A stretch of DNA of 64,000 bases from Croceitalea dokdonensis DOKDO 023 (GTDB lineage: Bacteria > Bacteroidota > Bacteroidia > Flavobacteriales > Flavobacteriaceae): contig NZ_LDJX01000001.1 of assembly GCF_001306415.1 (NCBI RefSeq), positions 682,001-746,000 on the forward strand, given 5' to 3'. Below, one piece after another: positions 1 through 7,924 of the stretch. Within the stretch, counting starts at the first letter, position 1. Each line of letters starts with the position of its first letter. The notes beneath the pieces were generated by a model, which did no database searches, was not told the origin of the DNA, and was given only the letters and a program-made list of their open reading frames with translations. A program made the position numbers and the translations under genes.

Positions 1-16
1 TAGTTTGGTTTAAGGA

Positions 17-556
17 CTATCCTTTTAGAAATTCACCAATTTCACCAAGGCCCTCCCCGTCAAAGTCAGATTGTTGTAGGGCCTGGATAAGCTGGACAAT
101 ATGGGCCGGGTTCATATCCCTGCCTAGGACTCGTATCAATGCAAAACCCTTGTCATCACTATCCCCATAAATAATTACCTCGTCTATGGCATTGTCCTCA
201 CCCAGGTATTTTATTACTCCTTTACCATATTGGGTGTTAATCTTCATGAGTTCCACAAAGTCATCATCACGCAGTATTTGCTTTACCTTAGCGCGTTCCA
301 AGGTATACTCCTCTTTGTTGGCATCCGTCATTTTAAATGCCAAAAGATTAAATTTTCTTAACGATTCCAACGCTTCCTGCTGGGTAGCGTTAAGCTGGTT
401 GCTTTCAATTTTTAAAATACTGGCAGGAACATCGAGTGAAATAAAGTTAGAATTCTCTTTGTTGTCGATATAATACTCCTGTAAACTCTGCTGTGAGGCA
501 CAAGCTCCTAAACACAGGAGTACGGTGAGGAGCACAATTTTTATACTATTCTTCAT
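17..556 (-). CDS. DUF4252 family lipoprotein
   Basis: A 179-residue protein with a lipoprotein signal peptide: the N-terminus is basic and hydrophobic and ends in the lipobox LGAC (Cys at about residue 19), so it is probably anchored in the outer or inner membrane. The rest matches the DUF4252 pattern also seen in the next two genes: an amphipathic block, a basic stretch near ERAKVKQIL, then a segment with Y-G-x-G and a C-terminal helix. DUF4252 proteins occur in Bacteroidota and have no known biochemical function. It is the last gene of the sigma-factor operon running from 2805, separated from its paralogue by about 125 bases. Family assignment is fairly sure; function unknown. Confidence 0.8.
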   Translation of the reverse strand: MKNSIKIVLLTVLLCLGACASQQSLQEYYIDNKENSNFISLDVPASILKIESNQLNATQQEALESLRKFNLLAFKMTDANKEEYTLERAKVKQILRDDDFVELMKINTQYGKGVIKYLGEDNAIDEVIIYGDSDDKGFALIRVLGRDMNPAHIVQLIQALQQSDFDGEGLGEIGEFLKG

Positions 557-681
557 GGTTTGTTGCTATTTTTTGTTTGTTGCATAGGTAGGCGGTTTAG
601 CATACATGTTACATGAATTACCACAATAAAGATTGTTGTAAAAACGATAACTAAGTATAAAGTGACCTATTTTGCCACTTA

Positions 682-1227
682 TTATTTGCCTTTTTCTATT
701 TGATTCAACTCTTTGGGAAGGTTCATTTTGTTCACCAAGGAACCTACTTTGTCCAATTCTATATTTCCCGTCATGGTTAGCAGTACGGTCTCAATAGAAC
801 TATCGTTACCATCATTATCTTTTTTGTCAATTCCGGTAACGAACATCAACAATTCTTTTACCCTATTGGCGTTTCTACCTGTTTTAACGTAAAAACGAAC
901 ATTGGTTTCACCGTCCCTAACCCGCATTAACTCTTCTAGGTTTTTCTGACGTACGTATTTTTTCATGGTCAAGGCCATATCCGCGGAAGCATTACCATTT
1001 TCTGATATAAATACCTTTATGCCATCTATGTGCTTCACCATCTCCAAAAACTCCTTGGTTTCCGCATCTTGGTCATCTGAGGACATATTGGCCACCAGTT
1101 CCAACAACCCCTTGTTAATGCTCAACGAAGCTACGTTTTCACTGTTTTCATACTTGTCAAACACGGTTTGGGAATACCCTGTGTAAGACAATAAGCTAAT
1201 GGATAAGATTACAAATACTCTTCTCAT
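682..1227 (-). CDS. DUF4252 domain-containing secreted protein
   Basis: A 181-residue protein with a cleavable signal peptide (hydrophobic core ISLLSYTGYSQ) and no lipobox, so it should be periplasmic. The mature part begins with TVFDKYENSENVAS, closely matching the start of the next paralogue (SLFDKYEELDDVTA), and ends with the shared G-N-I-E-L-D-K block. It is the middle of three tandem DUF4252 paralogues in the sigma operon. The leader just before the ATG is A-rich with no Shine-Dalgarno site, as usual in this phylum. Function unknown. Confidence 0.8.
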   Translation of the reverse strand: MRRVFVILSISLLSYTGYSQTVFDKYENSENVASLSINKGLLELVANMSSDDQDAETKEFLEMVKHIDGIKVFISENGNASADMALTMKKYVRQKNLEELMRVRDGETNVRFYVKTGRNANRVKELLMFVTGIDKKDNDGNDSSIETVLLTMTGNIELDKVGSLVNKMNLPKELNQIEKGK

Positions 1228-1309
1228 GATTTTTGTTTTTTGATTGTTTTTGATTGATAAAATTGGTTGCCAGCCGGTTATTGGAGCAACAACCGGCCAC
1301 CTTACCTTA

Positions 1310-1849
1310 CTATTGTTTTTTGCCGGCCTCGTTCAAGGCTTCGGGCAAGTTCATTTTTTTTGTCAGTGAATTAATTTTGTTGAGGTCAATATCCCCGGTC
1401 AGGGACAGTAAGACGGTTTCAAACTTTCTACCATCGGCCTCTACCTCCTTTAAGCCAGTGATAAACATCAATAACTCACTAACATGGTCATCATCTTTAC
1501 CTTCTTTGATATAGAACTTAACATTGGCATCTTTGTCCTTGATGCGCATTAATTCCGTTAGGGAGGATTTTTTAAGGTACCCGCTTACGGAAGACTTCAT
1601 TTCTGCACCAATACGCTCATTATCCGTGGTAAAGACTTTTAAACTTTTTAAACTTGTGGCGATATCCACAAAGTCTTGGGCCTCTGGATCATCTACTTCA
1701 ACATCTATTTTGGCCAACAGCCTAAACATACTCTCATTTACCACAATGGCGGTAACATCATCCAATTCCTCATATTTATCGAACAAGGATTGTGAAAAGC
1801 CCAATAAGGGGGCAACGGTCATAACTAGGATTACAATATTCTTTCTCAT
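1310..1849 (-). CDS. DUF4252 domain-containing secreted protein
   Basis: A 179-residue secreted protein: signal peptide MRKNIVILVMTVAPLLGFSQ, then a DUF4252 domain. I place the start at 1849 because it gives a compact signal peptide; an in-frame ATG six codons upstream (1867) would overlap the end of the preceding gene by 14 bases and cannot be excluded. It shares the terminal block G-D-I-D-L-N-K-I with its neighbour at 682-1227, indicating tandem duplication. It is the first of the three DUF4252 genes and the one most tightly linked to the sigma-factor pair. Confidence 0.78.
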   Translation of the reverse strand: MRKNIVILVMTVAPLLGFSQSLFDKYEELDDVTAIVVNESMFRLLAKIDVEVDDPEAQDFVDIATSLKSLKVFTTDNERIGAEMKSSVSGYLKKSSLTELMRIKDKDANVKFYIKEGKDDDHVSELLMFITGLKEVEADGRKFETVLLSLTGDIDLNKINSLTKKMNLPEALNEAGKKQ

Positions 1850-1853
1850 TTTT

Positions 1854-2309
1854 TTACTGATTTTCATTATTTAGAACTTTTTGTTTGGCCACTTCAAATT
1901 CTTGCAAATAGGCAATTTTTTCGGTGCCCTTTGCAAAGTTGGCCGCAATAAGGCTTAAGGCCTCTTTTGTTTGTTCATAGGCCAAACGCGCCTGTTTTTG
2001 CTCTTGGTAGTTGTTATAGGTGTCCGTACCAAAATACACCCCAAAGGACAGTACCACCGCAGCTGCTACGGAGACCCATCTGAAATTTAGCTTTCGTCTA
2101 GGTTTTATGGGTTCCGATCGTAAGTTGCCCTGTTCATACTGAACGGTTTTGGCTTGTTTAAAATAGTTGAACATGGGTCTGTATTGCTCCAGATGTGCCG
2201 CAACGGCATCTTGCTCAAAATACATGCGCAACTTTTTCTCTTCTGCTACCGTGGTGGTAGCTTCAAAATATTTTTCTAATAGCTCTTCTATATTGTTATG
2301 CGATTCCAT
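1854..2309 (-). CDS. small membrane protein, candidate anti-sigma factor
   Basis: A 151-residue protein with a soluble N-terminal half (MESHNNIEELLEKYFEATTTVAEE), one transmembrane segment at about residues 78-96 (WVSVAAAVVLSFGVYFG) and a C-terminal helical tail rich in charged residues. Its start overlaps the end of the ECF sigma gene by 14 bases, implying translational coupling. Gene order, size and single-pass topology with the N-terminus inside fit an anti-sigma factor or regulator of the adjacent sigma factor. The opening residues resemble those of other small Bacteroidota proteins that follow ECF sigma genes. No zinc-binding HxxxCxxC motif is present, so it is not a classical ZAS protein. 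Role is inferred from context. Confidence 0.6.
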   Translation of the reverse strand: MESHNNIEELLEKYFEATTTVAEEKKLRMYFEQDAVAAHLEQYRPMFNYFKQAKTVQYEQGNLRSEPIKPRRKLNFRWVSVAAAVVLSFGVYFGTDTYNNYQEQKQARLAYEQTKEALSLIAANFAKGTEKIAYLQEFEVAKQKVLNNENQ

Positions 2310-2805
2310 AGCGGTGTTTTTGCATTAATTTTTCCCTTACCGTTTTTCTTGCCCTTGATAACGTAACCCTTACGGCGGTTGGTTTCATATCTAATAGTTC
2401 ACAGATTTCGTCAAAATCATAATCCTCAACATCCCGTAATTGTAACACCATCTTTTGCTGTTCTGGCAGTTGGTCCATAATACGTTCTACCCAATTGACA
2501 CTATCTTTTGCCTCTAATTGCCTTTGCAAAGCGGTTTGTTCATCCTTATAGTTGCTATGTACCAATTTTAAATTACCGGCCTGTTTGGACTTTAACCGGT
2601 CCAAACAAAAATTCTTGGTCATGGTCATGGCAAACGCTTCAACGCTTTTATAGGTAGACATGCTTTCACTTTTGGACCAGAGCTTCAATAAAATTTCCTG
2701 GGTGGCATCCTCCGCCTCTTCTTTGGAAATCAATAGCCTTTTGGCCATTCGGTACAGCTTGTCCCTAAAAGGCATTACCAAGTTTAAAAACTCCTTCTGT
2801 TGCAT
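2296..2805 (-). CDS. ECF-type RNA polymerase sigma factor
   Basis: A 169-residue sigma-70 family ECF factor. Region 2 is at the N-terminus (YRMAKRLLISKEEAEDATQE, then AFAMTMTKNFCLDRLKSK, the usual -10 recognition helix) and region 4 at the C-terminus (LPEQQKMVLQLRDVEDYDFD followed by a helix-turn-helix with PTAVRVTLSRARKTVREK). I start it at the ATG at 2805 (MQQKEFLNLV); the open frame runs 16 codons further up but that part does not match the family. It heads the operon with a probable anti-sigma partner and three DUF4252 genes, and a candidate self-recognised promoter lies just upstream (2854-2879). Confidence 0.9.
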   Translation of the reverse strand: MQQKEFLNLVMPFRDKLYRMAKRLLISKEEAEDATQEILLKLWSKSESMSTYKSVEAFAMTMTKNFCLDRLKSKQAGNLKLVHSNYKDEQTALQRQLEAKDSVNWVERIMDQLPEQQKMVLQLRDVEDYDFDEICELLDMKPTAVRVTLSRARKTVREKLMQKHRYGIA

Positions 2806-2823
2806 TTTTGGTTGTTCGTTGTA

Positions 2824-2846
2824 TGTACATCCCAATGAGATGTACA
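2824..2846. repeat. perfect 8-bp inverted repeat in the sigma leader
   Basis: TGTACATC at 2824-2831 is mirrored by GATGTACA at 2839-2846 with a 7-base loop. It sits at or just after the predicted transcription start of the sigma operon, so it could be an operator or a 5'-terminal hairpin of the mRNA. Seen directly; role unknown. Confidence 0.5.
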
Positions 2847-2853
2847 CTAGCAT

Positions 2854-2879
2854 GACGATGTATGACGAATATTGTTACA
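2854..2879 (-). promoter_or_regulatory. candidate ECF-type autoregulated promoter
   Basis: On the minus strand, TGTAAC (2874-2879) is followed after exactly 16 bases by CGTC (2854-2857), with a second CGTC at 2864-2867. This layout is the classical ECF -35/-10 arrangement and differs from the housekeeping TTG/TAnnTTTG promoters elsewhere in the window. The expected transcription start lies near 2847, about 40 bases before the sigma start codon. Assignment to this sigma factor is inferred from position. Confidence 0.5.
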
Positions 2880-2978
2880 AAAATTATTAAATATTAATTG
2901 TTGTAAGTATTTTAGGGGTTTTGGTACTATAATTGTTAATAGAACAAGGGTATTAGAAAGAGTTTCTTAAAAAAAAAG

Positions 2979-4451
2979 ATGATGAAAAAGTTAATTTTTA
3001 CGCTGGTTGCGCTGAGTTTATTGATTTCATGTAACAAGGATGATGATAACGTCATAGACAACCCCAACCAAAATTTACCTGAAAATTCGCCCGAAGTTGC
3101 CAACTTCCCAGTTCAAAATTTTATGTGGCGTGCCATGAACCTATGGTATTTCTGGCAAGAATCAGTTCCTAACCTGGCAGATGATAGGTTTTCTACAAAT
3201 GCGGAGTATGCCACATTTTTAGCTTCTGCTGCGAGCCCCGCAGAATTCTACACAAGCTTACAATTTAATGAGGACCGTTTTAGTTTTGCTAATGAAGACT
3301 ACACCACATTAGTGAACAATCTTGTTGGCATTTCTAAAAGTAATGGATTGGAATTTGGATTGGTAAGATTTGGTGAAGGAGAAGACATTTTTGGTTTTGT
3401 TCGCTACATTGTCGCCGGTTCTGACGCCTCTACTAAAAACATTAAAAGAGGCGATATTTTCACCAGAGTAGATGGACAACAGTTAAACCTTGATAATTAT
3501 AGGAATCTGCTCTTTGGAGCAAATGATACGTATACCCTAGGGTTGGCAGAAATTGTAAACAATACCATAAACGATATTGAAACTGAAGTTAGCTTAACCA
3601 AAACGGAAGGTTTACAAGAAAATCCAGTACTGCTAAGTTCAGTATTGGAAGTCAACGGTGTTAAAATTGCCTATTTAATGTACAATGGTTTCAATAGGAA
3701 CTTTAATGATGAACTAAATGAAGCTTTCGCCGGTTTTAATGCCGAGGGAGCATCTGAACTTATAGTAGATTTAAGGTATAACCCTGGAGGTTCCGTTAAC
3801 ACCTCAAGGTTGTTGGCCAGCATGATTTATGGCCCCAATACCAATGACCTATACATTAGACAGCGCTATAACGATAAAATTCAAGAGCAGCTTTCTGCGG
3901 CCCAGGTAGAAGACTTCTTTGCCAATAACGTAGATGGAGATGCATTAAATTCAATGAACTTGAGCAAAGTTTATGTCATTACCACCAATAGTTCTGCTTC
4001 TGCCAGTGAATTATTGATCAATGGGTTAGATCCGTATATTGAAGTCATCCAAATTGGAGAAACTACCAGAGGTAAAAATGAATTCTCGATTACCATGGTC
4101 GATGATCCCGAAAATAGTTTTATCTATAGCGAATCCAGGGAAAACCAAATAAATCCTGAGAACAGCTGGGCTATCCAGCCCCTTATTGGCAGGAATGAAA
4201 ATGCCGCAGGTTTTTCCGATTATACATCGGGTCTTTTACCGGATGTATTTCTTGAAGAAGATATTACGAACCTTGGGGTTTTGGGAGATATCAATGAGCC
4301 GCTTCTGGCCAGGACGTTAGAACTGATTACGAGTTCCACGGGCAAGCGGAACTTTGAGGTGAAAATGCCTGCAAAATTGGTGAGCGAGTCCAAACTATTT
4401 ACTCCGGTTAAAGATAATATGTGGCTAGATAAGCCCCTATCGTTTAAGTGA
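2979..4451 (+). CDS. S41 family peptidase, lipoprotein
   Basis: A 490-residue lipoprotein (lipobox ISC, Cys at about 18, followed by an acidic KDDD stretch typical of surface-exposed Bacteroidota lipoproteins). An N-terminal helical region contains MWRAMNLWYFWQ, as in S41 tail-specific proteases. A PDZ-like segment follows (residues about 140-190, KRGDIFTRVDGQQL). The catalytic S41 domain holds DLRYNPGGSV, then SSASASELL with the likely nucleophile Ser, and GETTRGKNEF containing the catalytic Lys. It would cleave unfolded proteins at or outside the cell surface. It is transcribed alone, and a hairpin at 4485-4508 separates it from the convergent TonB receptor. The start could be the second ATG (2982). 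Confidence 0.88.
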   Translation: MMKKLIFTLVALSLLISCNKDDDNVIDNPNQNLPENSPEVANFPVQNFMWRAMNLWYFWQESVPNLADDRFSTNAEYATFLASAASPAEFYTSLQFNEDRFSFANEDYTTLVNNLVGISKSNGLEFGLVRFGEGEDIFGFVRYIVAGSDASTKNIKRGDIFTRVDGQQLNLDNYRNLLFGANDTYTLGLAEIVNNTINDIETEVSLTKTEGLQENPVLLSSVLEVNGVKIAYLMYNGFNRNFNDELNEAFAGFNAEGASELIVDLRYNPGGSVNTSRLLASMIYGPNTNDLYIRQRYNDKIQEQLSAAQVEDFFANNVDGDALNSMNLSKVYVITTNSSASASELLINGLDPYIEVIQIGETTRGKNEFSITMVDDPENSFIYSESRENQINPENSWAIQPLIGRNENAAGFSDYTSGLLPDVFLEEDITNLGVLGDINEPLLARTLELITSSTGKRNFEVKMPAKLVSESKLFTPVKDNMWLDKPLSFK

Positions 4452-4484
4452 TTCCTTTAAATAAAGAATCCCCATTTTAAAATA

Positions 4485-4508
4485 GAAAAGCGGCCAATGC
4501 CGCTTTTC
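4485..4508. terminator. bidirectional intrinsic terminator
   Basis: A perfect 10-bp stem (GAAAAGCGGC at 4485-4494, GCCGCTTTTC at 4499-4508) with a CAAT loop lies between the convergent peptidase and TonB receptor genes. A/T-rich arms flank it on both sides, so it can serve both directions. Confidence 0.8.
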
Positions 4509-4511
4509 CTT

Positions 4512-6386
4512 TTAAAGGCGCAAGTTCATCCCCAGCCGTACATTTCTCCCACGGGTGGTAAAGTTGCTTATTTCCAGATAATCTGCATTAAACAGGTTAT
4601 CTATGGCAAAAAACAACCCTACACGGTCTGTAACGTCGTGTTTTGCGTAACAATTGACCAGACCAAATGCAGACAGCTCAACCGGGGAAAAGGTAGCAAA
4701 ATCAATATCTGATCGGCTTGAAACATATTGGTAGGCCACGCTAAAAAAGCTGTCTTCATTTAAGGTATAGCCCATTTGGGCATTGATTTTACTTTGCGGT
4801 ATCCTTAAGGCCAAATCGCTATCACTACTGGTAAACGTATAGTTGGCAGTAAGTTTAAAATCGTCCAAAAAATTAGCCTGTAATTCAACCTCAATACCCT
4901 CAAAATTCAAGGTTTCGGTTAAATTTTGATATTGACTCTCAAAAGTGTCCGGGTTAATGGTCACAAAATCAATGCGTCCCTCCTCTGCCCTATTAAAATA
5001 CAACCCACTTATCCTAAACGCCTCTGATGGCCTGTACTCCACACCCGCTTCAATAGTGGTGTTTTCCTCTGGCCGCAAATCTGGATTTGGGCCAAAGGGA
5101 CCAAATAACTGCGACAGGTTGGGAGCAATAAAAGAGGTAGCATAAGAGCTCAAAAATTTTAAATATCCATTTTCTGTTGGTAAGGTAAAGGAAGGGTTTA
5201 GATTATAAATGACAGTGCTGCCATACTCGCTATGGTTATTTAAGCGGGCACCAGCGTTAAGGTTAAGTCCAAAATCGCTCACATAAACTACATTGGCGTA
5301 AGGGTCTACCGTGGTCATATTTTGGATTTCTGAGAATAAGGTAACATTCTCAATAAGGTTTAATCCTACAATGGTATACCAGCTGTTGTTAAACGTATAT
5401 TTATTAAATACATCAATGACCAGGGTCTCTGAATCAAAAGCTGACGGAAAGCTAGACTCAAAGCTTCTGGAAATCTGATTAAAAGCCATATTCAAATTGA
5501 TACTGCCCTTGTTGTGGGTATAGACGGAATTGAGACCAAAGCGTGTCTGTTCACTGTCAAACCTAAAATCGGCATCCTCAACGGGAAAACCGTTATCAAA
5601 GTCGGAATCCAACTTATTATAAAAGGCCGAAGCCGTCATTTTAAATTTCCTACTAAACTGGTATCCCAGTTTTAGATTGCCGTCCAAACGAGAAAAAGCA
5701 TCTTCCTCGCTACCAATGGCAGCGGAAAGGCCATTGGTAAACTGATGCCCAGCAGAGGCCAGTACCGTTAATTTGTCTTCTTTGGCCTGCAGGGTGACGG
5801 TATTGGAGAAATCTGAAAGATTGTAATTCTGGTCGTTTTGGGATTGGTTGGTTCCCATGCTAGAACTTAGCTGAAGGGAAATCCCCTCCTGCTCGGCAGA
5901 CTTGGTGGTAATGTTAATGACCGCCGTTGCGGCAGAATTGCCATAGAGCGTACTGGCGGCACCTTTTAAAATTTCGATACGCTCTATTTGATTGATATTG
6001 AGTAGCCTTAAGTCATACTCTGCGTTGACACTTGAAGGATCTAGCACCTGAATGCCATCAATAATGACCAAAACCTGCCTATTGTTACCGCCCCGCGCAA
6101 AAACCGTCTGGTTCTGCCCTGCAAAACTCCGTGTACCGTTGACCTCAATACCGCTCTTGGTATTGATAACTTCTGCAACCGTCCTTCCTTGGTTTGCTGC
6201 CAGTTCCTCTGCACTAATGGTAATGACCGTTTTACCGCTGTTTTCCCTCTTAAGGGCAAAACGGGAATCGCTTACCACAACTTCATCAAGTTGCCTAACC
6301 ATCGTGCTGTCTTTTGCTTGTTGTTGCGCACCCAATACCGCACAAGAACAGGTAGCGGCCCATAGGCCAAATCGTAATTTGTTCAT
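4512..6386 (-). CDS. btuB: TonB-dependent outer membrane receptor, BtuB-like (cobalamin)
   Basis: A 624-residue outer membrane receptor. The signal peptide is MNKLRFGLWAATCSCAVLGA, and I start at that Met (6386) rather than the upstream in-frame ATG. A plug domain follows (residues about 40-160: LDEVVVSDSRF as a TonB-box-like stretch, VAEVINTKSGIEVNG, ILKGAASTLYGNSAATAVINI). The remainder is a beta barrel with repeated aromatic-alternating strands, ending in NVRLGMNLRL. Its length is near that of BtuB, shorter than SusC types. The cobalamin riboswitch directly upstream and the divergent B12-type ABC transporter support corrinoid import. Exact ligand preference is not visible in the sequence. 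Confidence 0.9.
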   Translation of the reverse strand: MNKLRFGLWAATCSCAVLGAQQQAKDSTMVRQLDEVVVSDSRFALKRENSGKTVITISAEELAANQGRTVAEVINTKSGIEVNGTRSFAGQNQTVFARGGNNRQVLVIIDGIQVLDPSSVNAEYDLRLLNINQIERIEILKGAASTLYGNSAATAVINITTKSAEQEGISLQLSSSMGTNQSQNDQNYNLSDFSNTVTLQAKEDKLTVLASAGHQFTNGLSAAIGSEEDAFSRLDGNLKLGYQFSRKFKMTASAFYNKLDSDFDNGFPVEDADFRFDSEQTRFGLNSVYTHNKGSINLNMAFNQISRSFESSFPSAFDSETLVIDVFNKYTFNNSWYTIVGLNLIENVTLFSEIQNMTTVDPYANVVYVSDFGLNLNAGARLNNHSEYGSTVIYNLNPSFTLPTENGYLKFLSSYATSFIAPNLSQLFGPFGPNPDLRPEENTTIEAGVEYRPSEAFRISGLYFNRAEEGRIDFVTINPDTFESQYQNLTETLNFEGIEVELQANFLDDFKLTANYTFTSSDSDLALRIPQSKINAQMGYTLNEDSFFSVAYQYVSSRSDIDFATFSPVELSAFGLVNCYAKHDVTDRVGLFFAIDNLFNADYLEISNFTTRGRNVRLGMNLRL

Positions 6387-6470
6387 GAATACATTGTTTC
6401 CTCGGAAAAATCCATAGGCTTCCCTATGTAAACTTTTATCCCGAAAGTTTAACATTTATTGTTTGAACCT

Positions 6471-6675
6471 GGCAGGTCTCCTGGCTTGTGATTTGCGCTT
6501 TACCTTCCCACCCCATGAAAGCTTCATGATACGGGCAGTGGTTTGAAGAAAGAGCAACCCGCTTTGAAAACGGGATACTGAAAAATGCTCAGTATATCTT
6601 TACAGTTGCGGGAACAGCTCCGGATTTTCACCGGATTCCCTTTTAATTGCATGCATCACCCATGCAAACCAAAAT
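6471..6675 (-). promoter_or_regulatory. cobalamin (AdoCbl) riboswitch
   Basis: On the minus strand the leader shows the conserved cobalamin riboswitch core in order: AAAAGGGAATCCGGTG, then AAATCCGGAGCTGTTCCCGC and ACTGTAA, a GC-rich arm with CCACTGCCCGTATC, GGTGGGAAGG, and the 3' element CCAGGAGACCTGCC ending near 6471. It lies about 85 bases before the btuB start codon, so bound cobalamin should lower receptor expression by sequestering the translation start or by termination. There is no corresponding riboswitch on the plus strand for the divergent btuF gene. Confidence 0.95.
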
Positions 6676-6781
6676 TCGAAGGCGAAGCTACGCATTTTGT
6701 TTACGCCATTCACCAATTTTAGCTAAATGATTTTTGTTTCTTTGCAGGGTTAGAAACCCAAAGGTATTATTGAAAACAACC

Positions 6782-7924
6782 ATGAAAAAAATCTGGTCAT
6801 TACTAGTGTTGATATTGATGGTGTTCTTTTCCTGCAAAGAGTCCAGCACAAAAAAAGAAGCCCAGAAACCTTTATCAAATCAAGTATCCCATGCACAGGG
6901 TTTTAGTATAGACCATAGGGAGACGTTTACCGTAATTACCGTGACCGATCCTTGGCCAAATGCCCAAAAATCCTTTTCCTACGCCTTTGTCCCAAAAGAC
7001 GTCACTCTTCCGGTTTCCATCGATAGCACCAAATTTGATGCCGTGATCAGCACCCCCGTAGCGCATCTCGTAGTCACCTCTACCACCCACATACCGGCTT
7101 TGGAGGCTCTAGATGGCCTAGGTGCTCTAAAAGGTTTTCCAGACACAAAATACATTTCTTCCATGCCCGCAAGACAGTTGATCTCCAAGAATAAAATAAA
7201 GGAACTGGGCAATAATGAAAATTTGAACACGGAACTTGTACTGGAAATGCAACCAGAAGCTATTGTAGGCTTTGCCATCAACAATGATAACAGTACCTAC
7301 CATTTGCTCCAAAAAGCAGGTATCCCTGTTTTGTTCAATGGAGATTGGACGGAACGCACACCTCTGGGCAAGGCGGAATGGATTAAGTTTTTTGGAGTTC
7401 TTCTGGGTCAGGAAAAAAAGGCGGACAGTATCTTTAACACTATTGCCAATGACTATAACAAAATTAAGGACCTAGCGGCTAAGGCATCCAAAAAGCCACA
7501 GGTACTTAGTGGTGCGCTTTACAAAGATGTTTGGTATGCCCCTGCAGGTAACAGTTGGGCGGCCAAATTTCTTGCAGATGCCAATGCAGATTACCTTTGG
7601 GCCAATACCAATGGGACCGGAAGTTTGTCCTTAAGTTTGGAAAGCGCACTGGATCAAGGAAAACAAACCGATTTTTGGATTTCACCCGCACAGTTCACTA
7701 GCTATAAGGACATGGAGGCCGCCAACAAACATTACGCACAGTTTAAGGCCTATAAGACCAAACAGGTATACAGCTTTGCCAAGACCGTTGGCCCTACTGG
7801 AGGGATGTTGTACTATGAACTGGCACCCCAGCGGCCAGATTTGGTATTAAAAGACTTAGTCCATATCCTGCACCCTGAACTCTTACCAAATTATGAACCG
7901 TATTTCTTTAGACCATTGGAATGA
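6782..7924 (+). CDS. btuF: ABC transporter substrate-binding lipoprotein, BtuF-like
   Basis: A 380-residue lipoprotein (lipobox FFSC) with the periplasmic-binding fold of family PF01497: an N-terminal lobe with STPVAHLVVTSTTHIPALEAL, a connecting helix around VLEMQPEAIVGF, and a second lobe from about residue 260. I start at the ATG at 6782, which begins the signal peptide MKKIWSLLVLILMVFFSC; the open frame continues 16 codons upstream without support. Its stop overlaps the permease start (ATGA). With the permease, the ATPase and the divergent riboswitch-controlled receptor it forms a B12 uptake system; family members can also bind ferric siderophores or haem. Confidence 0.82.
   Translation: MKKIWSLLVLILMVFFSCKESSTKKEAQKPLSNQVSHAQGFSIDHRETFTVITVTDPWPNAQKSFSYAFVPKDVTLPVSIDSTKFDAVISTPVAHLVVTSTTHIPALEALDGLGALKGFPDTKYISSMPARQLISKNKIKELGNNENLNTELVLEMQPEAIVGFAINNDNSTYHLLQKAGIPVLFNGDWTERTPLGKAEWIKFFGVLLGQEKKADSIFNTIANDYNKIKDLAAKASKKPQVLSGALYKDVWYAPAGNSWAAKFLADANADYLWANTNGTGSLSLSLESALDQGKQTDFWISPAQFTSYKDMEAANKHYAQFKAYKTKQVYSFAKTVGPTGGMLYYELAPQRPDLVLKDLVHILHPELLPNYEPYFFRPLE

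Noticed and set aside
4497-4712. Plus-strand frame inside the TonB receptor gene
   Set aside because: It is a shadow of the receptor's C-terminal barrel.
6676-6781. A second riboswitch or strong promoter for btuF on the plus strand
   Set aside because: The short interval shows no cobalamin core elements in plus orientation and no clear TTG/TAnnTTTG pair.
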